A DNA stretch of 64,000 bases from Cystobacter fuscus DSM 2262 (GCF_000335475.2 NZ_ANAH02000027.1:62001-126000), one strand, 5' to 3'. Shown: positions 24,693 through 32,546, numbered from the stretch's first letter. The notes: generated by a model not told the origin, from the sequence alone. Program-made: numbers and translations.

Positions 24693-24750
24693 GAACCGGC
24701 CTCGTATGGCTCTCCCCTCGGGGGGAATCCATACGGGGCCGGTTTCGTTT
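24693..24750 (+). terminator. intrinsic terminator after copy 2
   Basis: A 17-bp stem pairs 24693-24709 with 24729-24745, with G-U pairs. The downstream U-run is interrupted (TTTCGTTTCG), so it is somewhat weaker than copy 1. Confidence 0.82.
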
Positions 24751-24852
24751 CGTTTCCCCTGTGGCCGCTCGTGGGGGGCCTCCGTCGGGTCATCGTTCCC
24801 AATCGTTCCCGGTGGTTTCCGAAACTTTTGGAAATCGCATTTAAATGCACCG

Positions 24853-24881
24853 GAAACTCGGGCACTCAGATTCCGATAATC
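24853..24881 (+). promoter_or_regulatory. sigma-28-like promoter 4
   Basis: GAAACT at 24853-24858 and TCCGATAATC at 24872-24881. The spacing is again 15 bases between AACT and CGATAATC although the spacer sequence differs from promoters 2 and 3, which argues for a functional site rather than only duplicated DNA. TTTGTA follows in all three. It precedes the DUF1521 gene by 70 bases. Confidence 0.76.
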
Positions 24882-24950
24882 TGTTTGTAGGGTCGCTGTC
24901 GGTCCCCCCATCAATCAACTCAGCCCCGAGCGGGCTGGAGGAAAAATCCC

Positions 24951-26096
24951 ATGTCTTCCATCAAGGACATCAGCAACGTTGCTCGTGGTGTCATGACGGC
25001 TCTGCCCCAGCAGCAGAATGTGTTGTCCGCAGCGCAGGCGCTGCAGACGGCCCAGGGGTTGCTCAATGAGCTGGGGTCGCAACTGGCCGGCATCGGCCAG
25101 GGGACGACCACCACGACCACCACCACGACGACGACCACCACCACCACGAGCACCACGGCGGCGGGTGCGGCGGGCGTGCCTGGCTCGGCGGATCAGCTCT
25201 TCCCCCCCAACCGCTCGATCATGGACATCTTCAACGCGGTCGTGGGGACCTCGGGTCCGTGCACGCCGGCCAGTCCTTCGCCGACCGACTCGAGCCACCC
25301 CTCGGGCAGCCTGAAGACGAGCCCCAACGGCGTCATCACCACCCCCGGTGGCTACAAGATCGAGGCGACGAGCCAGCACGAGTGGAAGATCACCGGTCCG
25401 GACGGCAAGTCCACGCGCGTGTGGGGTGACCCGCACGTCGACGAGGGTGACGGCGGCAAGTGGGACTTCAAGCGCGACAGCACCTTCGTGCTCGGCGATG
25501 GCACCCGCATCAACGTCTCCACCGTGCCCGCGGACAACAACATGACCGTGACCGGCGGCCTGGAGATCATCTCCGGCAACGACCGGGTGAAGGTCACGGA
25601 CATCGACAAGGGCAAGGGCAAGGTCGGCAACGTCACCCAGGACGGCTACGCGCACGCCAACAGCTTCGGCGGCAAGGACGTGTTCGTCATGGGCAAGGAG
25701 ACCGACGACTGGTCCTTCCAGGGCAAGGAGGTCATCGGCAGCAACAACGGCGGTGAGTCCTTCAAGCTCGGCAACGAGCTCAAGCCCGGCGCCGCCACCC
25801 CCAATGGCAACACCGGCATCGTGCCGCCCAAGGCCGGCAACACCTACCTCGACAAGCTCAGCAACCTCTTCGGCCAGCTGTCGCGCGTGTTCGAGACGCT
25901 CAGCAAGCTCACCAAGCAGCTGCAGAACCGCAACCCGTTCGAGTCGCAGCGCCCGACCCCCCGCCCGCTGCCCTGGCTGCAGAACCGCCAGAACCAGCTG
26001 CAGACCAGCTTCCAGGACATCGGCCGCATGATGGATCGCATGATGGCCCTGGAGCAGCTCCGCCAGAGCATCAGCCAGTTCCGGCCGCGTTACTAA
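24951..26096 (+). CDS. DUF1521 (metal-induced autocleavage, NopE-like) candidate T3SS effector
   Basis: The protein has 381 residues; GGAGG lies before the ATG and no Sec signal is present. Residues 1-50 are helical, 52-66 are fifteen consecutive Thr, and about 120-290 match DUF1521: G-G-Y-K-I-E-A-T, W-K-I-T-G-P-D-G-K-S-T-R-V-W, G-D-P-H-V-D-E-G-D-G-G-K-W-D-F, then G-K-E-T-D-D-W. The C-terminal 90 residues are helical and Gln/Arg-rich. Established from memory: in Bradyrhizobium NopE1/NopE2, T3SS effectors, this domain cleaves itself at GD-PH on binding calcium; the site here is Asp160-Pro161. It has a sigma-28-like promoter and a chaperone-like gene next door. Effector, translocator and tip protein are all possible. 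Confidence 0.9.
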   Translation: MSSIKDISNVARGVMTALPQQQNVLSAAQALQTAQGLLNELGSQLAGIGQGTTTTTTTTTTTTTTTSTTAAGAAGVPGSADQLFPPNRSIMDIFNAVVGTSGPCTPASPSPTDSSHPSGSLKTSPNGVITTPGGYKIEATSQHEWKITGPDGKSTRVWGDPHVDEGDGGKWDFKRDSTFVLGDGTRINVSTVPADNNMTVTGGLEIISGNDRVKVTDIDKGKGKVGNVTQDGYAHANSFGGKDVFVMGKETDDWSFQGKEVIGSNNGGESFKLGNELKPGAATPNGNTGIVPPKAGNTYLDKLSNLFGQLSRVFETLSKLTKQLQNRNPFESQRPTPRPLPWLQNRQNQLQTSFQDIGRMMDRMMALEQLRQSISQFRPRY

Positions 26097-26121
26097 TTCG
26101 ACGTCCTCACGCTAGACTCGC

Positions 26122-26163
26122 AAGGCGGGAAAGTCCTCGAGGCTTCTCCCGCCTTCTTTTTTC
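26122..26163 (+). terminator. intrinsic terminator after the DUF1521 gene
   Basis: AAGGCGGGA (26122-26130) pairs with TCCCGCCTT (26147-26155) and is followed by C and a U-run. It separates the DUF1521 transcript from the chaperone-like gene downstream. Confidence 0.85.
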
Positions 26164-26179
26164 TCCCCATCTTCTCCCC

Positions 26180-26695
26180 ATGGGTACTTCCATGAGCAAT
26201 TCCCAGCAGAAGCCCGCGTCCAAAACGCTCGCCATTCCCGCGGATGCGGGGGAGCGACTCGTCCTGGGAGAAATCTCCCCGGCGGAGTTCCTCGGCATTC
26301 CCCGCGATCGCCTCTATGAGATCGCCACCCGCGGCCACGAGCTGCTCGTCACGGGCAAGCTCAAGGATGCCCTGGAGATCTTCAAGGGGCTCGTGGCGGC
26401 CTCGCCCCATGACAGCGTCTTCCACTGCAACCTGGCGGCGGTCTACGTCCAGCTCGAGCAGATCCCCGAGGCCATGGAGGAGTACACCCGGGCGATCGAG
26501 CTCAACATCGGCAACGTGGATGCGCTGGTGGGGCGCAGCGAGCTGTTCCTGCGCGAGAACCGCGTCGTCGAGGCGCTCCAGGACATCAAGTCCGTGCTGA
26601 AGTACGACCCCGAGGGCAAGCGCGAGAACACCAAGCGCGCCCGCATCACCCTGGCGTCGCTGCAGAGCGCGGCGGATGCCGCTTCCAAGTCGTAG
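26180..26695 (+). CDS. SycD-like TPR T3SS chaperone
   Basis: The protein has 171 residues from ATG 26180; ATG 26192 in frame is an alternative. Three TPR units lie at about 50-150 (Y-E-I-A-x-R-G-H-E-L-L-V-T-G-K-L-K-D-A-L-E-I-F, then A-A-V-Y-V-Q-L-E-Q, then L-V-G-R-S-E-L). The layout matches class II T3SS chaperones. Because a terminator lies between it and the DUF1521 gene, it is not simply co-transcribed, but it is the nearest chaperone to that gene. The client is inferred. Confidence 0.85.
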   Translation: MGTSMSNSQQKPASKTLAIPADAGERLVLGEISPAEFLGIPRDRLYEIATRGHELLVTGKLKDALEIFKGLVAASPHDSVFHCNLAAVYVQLEQIPEAMEEYTRAIELNIGNVDALVGRSELFLRENRVVEALQDIKSVLKYDPEGKRENTKRARITLASLQSAADAASKS

Positions 26696-26770
26696 CCGTC
26701 CCGCCCGCCTGGAGGAGGGGGCGCTCTTCCCCGCTCCCTCTTCCCGGGTCCTCCCGGAGTTTTCGCGGGG

Positions 26771-27382
26771 CTACTGGCGCCGGTAGATCGTCGCGAGTGC
26801 CGTGCCCCAGTCCGTGCGCATCACCTTCATCTTCACGAAGGCGAACGCCGGGGTCTTGATGGTCTGCCCCGCCAGGACGACCCGCGCGCCGGGGCGCAGC
26901 TCCTCGAGCTTGTGGGTGAGCTGCTCCATCGTCTCCTGCGGGTAGCACGTGCCGTGCGCGAACAGCACGTCGGCGGAGGAGAGATCCTGCTCGAGGAAGT
27001 CCCCGTCGATGAACTCGATGCGCTGCTGGGCGTACTCGGCGGGCAGTTGGGGCCGCACCTCGGCCTCGTAGCGGGCGAGCACCTTTCGCGCCGCGTCTCC
27101 CAGTCCGGGGAACAGCTCGATGCCCACCACCCGGCTGAAGGGGAAGGTGAGCGCCGCCAGGAGGGTGGCCTTGCCCGTTCCCGAGCCGAGATCGAAGAAG
27201 ACCTCCCCGGGCCCGGGTGCGGCCTCGTTGAGCACGTCGTGGAAGGCCAGGGGGACCACCTCGCCATAGGTGGTTCCCGCTTCCTGCAGGCCCGTGCGTT
27301 CCTTCTCGTGCCGGGCGATGTCGTAGCCGGAGAAGCCAGAGTAGAGCTGCTCGAAGATCTCCTGGGCGCGCGTGATGTCCAT
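26771..27382 (-). CDS. DOT1-like SAM-dependent methyltransferase
   Basis: The protein has 203 residues from ATG 27382 (AGGA eight bases upstream). The SAM-binding loop is F-F-D-L-G-S-G-T-G-K-A at about 75-85, followed by acidic G-I-E-L-F-P. The order of motifs, with D-V-L-F-A-H-G-T-C-Y and a late P-G-A-R-V-V-L strand, recalls the DOT1 lysine-methyltransferase fold rather than a small-molecule enzyme. It sits on the opposite strand between two SycD-like chaperone genes in the T3SS locus. A role as a secreted or regulatory protein methyltransferase is speculation; a housekeeping methyltransferase is the alternative. Confidence 0.75.
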   Translation of the reverse strand: MDITRAQEIFEQLYSGFSGYDIARHEKERTGLQEAGTTYGEVVPLAFHDVLNEAAPGPGEVFFDLGSGTGKATLLAALTFPFSRVVGIELFPGLGDAARKVLARYEAEVRPQLPAEYAQQRIEFIDGDFLEQDLSSADVLFAHGTCYPQETMEQLTHKLEELRPGARVVLAGQTIKTPAFAFVKMKVMRTDWGTALATIYRRQ

Positions 27383-27486
27383 GGGGGCCATCCTAGACCG
27401 CCGGACTGGCTCGTCGAGGAGGCTTCCGCCCGTTCGCGCGGGCGTAGTATGGTCCCGGTCGCCTGTTTTTCCGGACTGCACCCACC

Positions 27487-27921
27487 ATGGCGAACTCCGA
27501 CTCCCAGAAACCCGACCTGCTCGTGAATGCCATGCAGGCCTTCCTTCTGTACGAACAGGGGCGGTACGACGAGGCCCGTGTCCTCTTCGAGGAACTGGCG
27601 GAGCGGGATGCCACGGAGGGGTATTACCGCACGGCGCTCGGGGCCATCTGCCTGGCGATGGACGGCTTCGACAAGGCGCTGGAGTATTTCAACCAGGCGC
27701 TGCAGCTCAACCCCGAGGACACGGCCGCGCTCATCAACCGCGGCGAGGTGCACCTGCGGCTGGGCAACACGCTGGAGGCGGCGCGCGACTTTTCTCGCGT
27801 GGTGGAACTGGATCCCGACAACCAGGATCCCCTCACCGAGCGGGCGCGGGTGCTGGCCGACGCGGCGTGGCAGAGCGCGGAAGACGCCCAGCGGGACCTG
27901 GGGGAGGTCCAGGAAGGGTAG
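27487..27921 (+). CDS. SycD-like TPR T3SS chaperone
   Basis: The protein has 144 residues with three TPR units at about 15-115: A-F-L-L-Y-E-Q-G-R-Y-D-E-A-R-V-L-F-E-E-L, then A-L-G-A-I and A-L-E-Y-F-N-Q-A-L-Q-L-N-P-E, then A-A-L-I-N-R-G-E. It closely resembles the other chaperone-like genes of the locus in length and motif order. It is the last gene before sctV and divergent from the methyltransferase gene. The client is unknown. Confidence 0.85.
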   Translation: MANSDSQKPDLLVNAMQAFLLYEQGRYDEARVLFEELAERDATEGYYRTALGAICLAMDGFDKALEYFNQALQLNPEDTAALINRGEVHLRLGNTLEAARDFSRVVELDPDNQDPLTERARVLADAAWQSAEDAQRDLGEVQEG

Positions 27922-28027
27922 GGCCCCGCTTCACGCTCGTCCGCTCCGGGACGGGCCGAGCATGACGAGCCCCTGGTGGGGGGGAGGCTTGGGAAAGAGA
28001 CGGGGTCTCGCTAGTATCGCGGGCCGC

Positions 28028-30160
28028 ATGTCCGCCCAGAGCAACGGCTTTCTCTCCAAATACTCCGACATCGTCCTCGCAGTCGTGGTGGTGGCCATCA
28101 TCGGGATGCTCATCGTCCCGCTGCCCACGTTGCTGCTGGACGTGCTGCTCACCCTGAACATCAGCATCTCCGTGGTGCTGTTGCTCATCTCCCTCTACGT
28201 GCCGCAGGCGCTACGGTTGTCGGTGTTCCCGACCCTGTTGCTCATCACCACGATGTTCCGGTTGGCGCTCACCGTCTCCACGACGCGTCTCATCCTGCTG
28301 ACGGGAGACCCGGGAGAAGTGGTCGAGGCGTTCGGCCACTTCGTGGTCCAGGGCAACATGGTCGTGGGTCTGGTCATCTTCGTCATCCTCGTCATCGTGA
28401 ACTTCATCGTCATCTCCAAGGGCAGCGAGCGCGTGGCGGAAGTGGCCGCGCGCTTCACCCTGGACGCGATGCCCGGCAAGCAGATGTCCATCGACGCGGA
28501 CATGCGCGCGGGTTCCATCGACCAGGACGAGGGCAAGCGCAAGCGCCGCGACCTGGAACGCGAGAGCCAGTTGTTCGGCGCCATGGACGGCGCGATGAAG
28601 TTCGTCAAGGGCGACGCCATCGCGAGCATCATCATCACCGTCATCAACATCGTGGGCGGCCTCGTCATCGGCGTGATGCAGAAGGGCATGGACGTGGCGA
28701 GCGCGGCGACCAAGTACACGCTGCTCACCATCGGTGACGGTCTGGTCGGCATGATTCCCGCCATCCTCATCTCCACCTGCGCCGGTATCATCGTGACGCG
28801 CGTGGGCGGCGACGAGGAGGGCCAGCACCTCGGCCATGACGTGGGCAGCCAGTTGACCGCCTACCCCAAGGCGATCGCCATCGCCGCCGCCATGCTCTGC
28901 GTGCTCGGCTTCATCCCGGGTCTGCCCAAGATTCCCTTCTTCATCCTCGGTGGGCTCGCCGGCTACGCCTCGTGGAACATGATGAAGAAGGAGAAGGCGG
29001 TGGCGGCGGGCGAGGACACCGGCGGCATGGCGCTGCCGGGAGAGGCGGCCGCGGGCGAGACGCCGGCCGCCGTGGAGCCCGCGCCCAAGGAGCCCATCAA
29101 CCCGGACTCCGAGCTCTTCATCCCCGTTGTCACCCCCATCGTGCTGGAGGTGTCCGACGCGCTGGTGCCCTACGTGGACTCGCGCCAGGACAACGGCAAG
29201 TTCCTCTTCGAGCTCATTCCCTTCATGCGCGATGGTCTCTTCGTGGAGCTGGGCGTGCGCTTCCCCGGCGTGCGCGCCCGCGGCAACCCGAACCTGTCGC
29301 CCGGCGCCTACCAGATTCAAATCAACGAGGTGCCCGTGGTGACGGGACAGGCCACCATCGGCCACGTGCTCGTCAATGACACGGTGGAGCGCCTGAAGCT
29401 CATGAGCATCCAGGGCTTCGAGGCGATCAACCCCGCCACCCGTCAGCCGGCGGCGTGGGTGCCCGAGGAGCACAAGGAGACGCTGGAGGCCGCGGGGCTC
29501 ACCACCTGGGACGTGCCCGGCTACATCATCCTCCACCTGGCGGCCATCCTGCGCCGCCAGGCGCGCGAGTTCATCGGCGTGCAGGAAACGCAGTCCATGT
29601 TGGATCAGCTCGAGAAGGCCTTCCCCGCCATCGTCAAGGAGGTGGTGCCCAAGGTCATCAACGTGCTCAAGCTCACCGACATCCTCGCCCGGCTCGTGGA
29701 GGAGGAGATCTCCGTGCGCGACATGCGCAGCATCCTCCAGTCGCTCGCCGAGTTCGGCCAGGTGGAGGCCGACAACGTGATGCTCACCGAGCACGTGCGC
29801 GCGAGCCTGCGGCGCTACGTGTCCCACAAGTTCGCGCGCGGCACGGGCACGCTCGTGGTCTACCTGTTGGATCCGCAGATCGAGGAGGCCATCCGCAACT
29901 CCATCAAGCGCACCTCCGCGGGCACCCACCTGGCCCTGGAGCCGGACATCGCCCAGGAAATCGTCCAGGCCGTCAAGGCCGAGTGCGGACACCTGCCGCC
30001 CAGCGCCCAGCGTCCCATCATCCTCACCGCGATGGACATCCGGCGCTACGTGCGCAAGCTGCTCGAGTACGAGTTCAACCCGCCCTTCTCCGTCGTCAGC
30101 TTCCAGGAGCTGTCCCCGGACCTCAACATCCAGCCCGTGGCCCGTATCTCCACGCGCTGA
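28028..30160 (+). CDS. sctV: T3SS export apparatus protein SctV (FlhA/YscV)
   Basis: The protein has 710 residues from ATG 28028, the usual length. The N-terminal half has about eight membrane helices with the conserved cytoplasmic FHIPEP loop region: D-A-M-P-G-K-Q-M-S-I-D-A-D, then G-A-M-D-G-A-M-K-F-V-K-G-D-A-I-A. The C-terminal about 350 residues form the nonameric cytosolic ring with substrate/chaperone docking. Established: SctV is a proton-driven core of export. It lies apart from the main sct block, after the chaperone genes. Confidence 0.97.
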   Translation: MSAQSNGFLSKYSDIVLAVVVVAIIGMLIVPLPTLLLDVLLTLNISISVVLLLISLYVPQALRLSVFPTLLLITTMFRLALTVSTTRLILLTGDPGEVVEAFGHFVVQGNMVVGLVIFVILVIVNFIVISKGSERVAEVAARFTLDAMPGKQMSIDADMRAGSIDQDEGKRKRRDLERESQLFGAMDGAMKFVKGDAIASIIITVINIVGGLVIGVMQKGMDVASAATKYTLLTIGDGLVGMIPAILISTCAGIIVTRVGGDEEGQHLGHDVGSQLTAYPKAIAIAAAMLCVLGFIPGLPKIPFFILGGLAGYASWNMMKKEKAVAAGEDTGGMALPGEAAAGETPAAVEPAPKEPINPDSELFIPVVTPIVLEVSDALVPYVDSRQDNGKFLFELIPFMRDGLFVELGVRFPGVRARGNPNLSPGAYQIQINEVPVVTGQATIGHVLVNDTVERLKLMSIQGFEAINPATRQPAAWVPEEHKETLEAAGLTTWDVPGYIILHLAAILRRQAREFIGVQETQSMLDQLEKAFPAIVKEVVPKVINVLKLTDILARLVEEEISVRDMRSILQSLAEFGQVEADNVMLTEHVRASLRRYVSHKFARGTGTLVVYLLDPQIEEAIRNSIKRTSAGTHLALEPDIAQEIVQAVKAECGHLPPSAQRPIILTAMDIRRYVRKLLEYEFNPPFSVVSFQELSPDLNIQPVARISTR

Positions 30161-30173
30161 GTGTCCCCGGCGA

Positions 30174-30199
30174 GGGCCCGCCTCGCGCGAGGCGAGCCC
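30174..30199. terminator. GC-rich inverted repeat between sctV and the convergent FHA gene
   Basis: The palindrome CGCCTCGCGCGAGGCG (30179-30194) is flanked by GGGC and GCCC. There is no U-run, so it may act as a weak bidirectional transcription block between convergent genes. Confidence 0.35.
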
Positions 30200-30241
30200 C
30201 GCTCCCGGCGGCCGCGCTCGGCGCTGGCCCCGGGCGGGACG

Positions 30242-31333
30242 TCAGGCGGCCATCAGGACGATCAGCACGCCCAGCGCCACCACGCCGAACAGGCCCAGCA
30301 CCATCACCGGGATGTAGCGCTTCATGCCCTGCTCGGGCGGCGCGCTCTCCTCCACGGCGGCCTCCTCCTCGGGGGCGGGGGACTCCTCGTCCGCGGGCTT
30401 CTCCTCCGCCTCGGGCTCCGAGGGCTGCTCTTCCTCGGGCTTCTCCTCCTCCTGCTCCTCCGCGGCCGCTTCCGACTCCTCGGGGGCGGGTTCGGGCTCG
30501 GGCTCGGGAGGTGGCTCCTCCTTCTTCTCCACGACGGGGGCGCGCTTGCGCGGCGCGGGCAGGAGCGGCGTCTCGCTGGTGGACTCTCCCGAGCCCGCGG
30601 CCACGTCCGCCAGGAGCGGCTCGGACTGCTCCTCGGGCGCCTCGGACTGGCAGACGTAGACGAAGCGGACGCCACCCACCTCCAGCTCGTCCCCGTCACG
30701 CAGCAGCTTGCGCGACACGCGCTTGCGGTTGAGCTTGATGCCGTTGCGGCTGCCCAGGTCCTCCACGTGCGTGCCGGACCAGTCGCGCCGCACCTTCACG
30801 TGCCGGCGGGAGATGAGATCGTCGCGGAAGATGACGTCCGCGGAGTCATCCCGGCCGATGACGAACTCCTTCGCGTCGGGGATCTCCAGGCGCTCACCCG
30901 CGCGCGGGCCGTTCATCACGCGCAGGTAGCGCTCCTCGCCGCCGGCGAGGCCCCGCATCACGTCCTTCACCATGTTGCGGGCGACGAAGGACGTCTTCTG
31001 CGAGTCCACGTCGTGCGGCAGGTCCGTCACCTTGTCGAAGCGCACGTCGAACTGGGCGATGGCGATGACGTCGCCATTGCGCAACAGCCGCTTCTCACCC
31101 TTGGGCAGCGGCTTGCCATTGACCTGGGTGCCGAAGGCGCTGCCGAGATCCTCCAGGAAGAAGAGGTTGCCCTCCTGGGTGATGCGGGCGTGGTTGCGCG
31201 ACACGGCCTGCTGGGCCAACACCACCTGGCAGGACTTGTCCCGTCCCAGGGTGATGACGGGCTCGTCGAGGACGTGCTCGGTGGGCTTGCCACCGGCTTC
31301 ACTGCTCTGCTTGACCGTAAGCCTGACACTCAT
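30242..31333 (-). CDS. double-FHA-domain tail-anchored protein (possible SctD substitute)
   Basis: The protein has 363 residues. Two FHA domains are visible at about 20-95 and 125-205, each with G-R-D-x-S and S-R-x-H motifs (S-C-Q-V-V-L ... S-R-N-H-A; S-A-D-V-I-F ... S-R-R-H-V). An acidic Glu/Pro/Ala linker of about 100 residues follows, then one membrane helix at the very C-terminus (about 338-362). SctD of standard T3SS also has a cytoplasmic FHA-like domain and a membrane helix but continues into a periplasmic ring; this one stops. FHA domains bind phosphothreonine, so a Ser/Thr-kinase adapter is equally likely. Confidence 0.85.
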   Translation of the reverse strand: MSVRLTVKQSSEAGGKPTEHVLDEPVITLGRDKSCQVVLAQQAVSRNHARITQEGNLFFLEDLGSAFGTQVNGKPLPKGEKRLLRNGDVIAIAQFDVRFDKVTDLPHDVDSQKTSFVARNMVKDVMRGLAGGEERYLRVMNGPRAGERLEIPDAKEFVIGRDDSADVIFRDDLISRRHVKVRRDWSGTHVEDLGSRNGIKLNRKRVSRKLLRDGDELEVGGVRFVYVCQSEAPEEQSEPLLADVAAGSGESTSETPLLPAPRKRAPVVEKKEEPPPEPEPEPAPEESEAAAEEQEEEKPEEEQPSEPEAEEKPADEESPAPEEEAAVEESAPPEQGMKRYIPVMVLGLFGVVALGVLIVLMAA

Positions 31334-31375
31334 CGCAGCGGGGGACGGGAAGGGCGAGGATGGGGAGCGCGGAGG

Positions 31376-32431
31376 CTAGTACGACTGCGCGCTGAGGAAC
31401 TTCTCGCACGTCTGCATCTCGGCGGGAAACTCGTCCAGCGCCCCATACTTGAGGAAGTTCTTGCAGGCAATCTCCGCCGACTGGCGCTTCTGGCCCTCGG
31501 CGTAGAGCTGGAACAGGCCGTAGTGACAGGGGGCGAACCTGCCGTCCAGCTTCAGACAGTCCTTGTAGGCGCGCTCCTCCTCGGAGAGCAGCCCCTGGCT
31601 CTTGTACTTGCGCGCGAGCTCGAAGAGCGCACTCGGAGTGTTCTCCGCGCGCTGCGTGTCCCGGAACTCCTTGAGGGCCGAGTCCGTCAGGGCCGCCTTG
31701 CGCTGGGCGATGCTCAGGTTGTTGAGGCACTGCGAGTGCTCGTTGCTGAGCGCCACGCAGCTGCCGAAGGACTGCCGGGCCTCCTCGAAGCGGCTGAGCT
31801 CCATGAGGACGGCGCCCAGGTCGTTCCACCAGTCCGGATTGAGGCTGGGGGCGAGCTGCACCGCCCGGCCCAGCTCCTCCACGGCCTTGGTCTTGTCGTC
31901 CATCTGGTAGTAGACGAGCCCGAGGTCGTGGTGCACCTGGGCCACGTTGGAATCCACCGCCAGCAGGGTGAGGAAGACCTTCTCCGCCTTCTCCAGCTTC
32001 TTCATGTTCAGGAAGGTGAGCCCCAGGTTGTAGCGGGCCTCGATGTAGTCCGGGTTCACCTTGAGCGCGCGCTGGAAGCTGTCGTGCGCCTTCCCGTAGT
32101 CGCCCGCGTCCAGGTAGATCTTCCCCAGGTTCATGTGCGCGGAGGCTTGGTCCTGGTTGTAGCGGATGGCCTTGATGAACCACTCCTTGGCCTGCTTCTT
32201 GTTCTCCATGCACAGGGCGATGAGGCCCTTGTTGGTCCACAGGTCCGCGTACTGGGGAGCGAACTCGAGGCCCAGGTCGCAATACACCTCCGCCTGCTTG
32301 CAGTTGCCCTTGTCGAGCTCCTGCACGCACAGCTCGTTGTTGACGAGCGCGCGGTCCGACGGCGGCGGGGTGTTGATGCACCCGGAGACGAGGAACAGCG
32401 GCAGGGCGAGCATGGGGCGGAGAGAACGCAT
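31376..32431 (-). CDS. TPR-repeat lipoprotein
   Basis: The protein has 351 residues from ATG 32431; an in-frame ATG at 32470 would add 13 residues and has GGAG upstream. The signal ends at FLVSGC, predicting a lipoprotein. At least seven TPR units follow, starting near residue 35. Outer-membrane TPR lipoproteins act as pilotins or assembly scaffolds (Myxococcus Tgl, PilW/PilF types). Neither protein is closely recognised here. It is 42 bases from the FHA gene, on the same strand, so a shared operon is likely. Confidence 0.85.
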   Translation of the reverse strand: MRSLRPMLALPLFLVSGCINTPPPSDRALVNNELCVQELDKGNCKQAEVYCDLGLEFAPQYADLWTNKGLIALCMENKKQAKEWFIKAIRYNQDQASAHMNLGKIYLDAGDYGKAHDSFQRALKVNPDYIEARYNLGLTFLNMKKLEKAEKVFLTLLAVDSNVAQVHHDLGLVYYQMDDKTKAVEELGRAVQLAPSLNPDWWNDLGAVLMELSRFEEARQSFGSCVALSNEHSQCLNNLSIAQRKAALTDSALKEFRDTQRAENTPSALFELARKYKSQGLLSEEERAYKDCLKLDGRFAPCHYGLFQLYAEGQKRQSAEIACKNFLKYGALDEFPAEMQTCEKFLSAQSY

Positions 32432-32546
32432 GGCGGCGGGAGTGTAGGAGACGCGCCCCCAGGGGATCAACGTCCACTCCTCGATGACGCGAACCTCGCG
32501 GATTCATGGGGGAAGCGGCCAGGGGGGGACGCTACAGTACGCGCCC

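Larger units (their letters stand above)
24337..24745 (+). repeat. tandem duplication unit, copy 2
   Basis: This is the second copy of the unit at 23851-24260, in the same orientation and offset by about 486 bases. The coding part differs only at synonymous bases. The spacer between the two units is not shared. Confidence 0.92.

Noticed and set aside
25104-25148. ACC/ACG triplet run as a CRISPR or non-coding repeat
   Set aside because: It lies in frame in the DUF1521 gene and encodes Thr only; there are no spacers.
28211-29992. 593-codon minus-strand frame opposite sctV
   Set aside because: His/Ala/Asp/Gly-rich antisense translation of a clear sctV gene.
7881-30160. Flagellar gene cluster
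   Set aside because: FliA-, FliO-, FliG- and FlhX-like genes are present, but there is no flagellin, hook, rod or motor gene, while SctI- and YscJ-type parts and SycD-like chaperones mark a non-flagellar T3SS.
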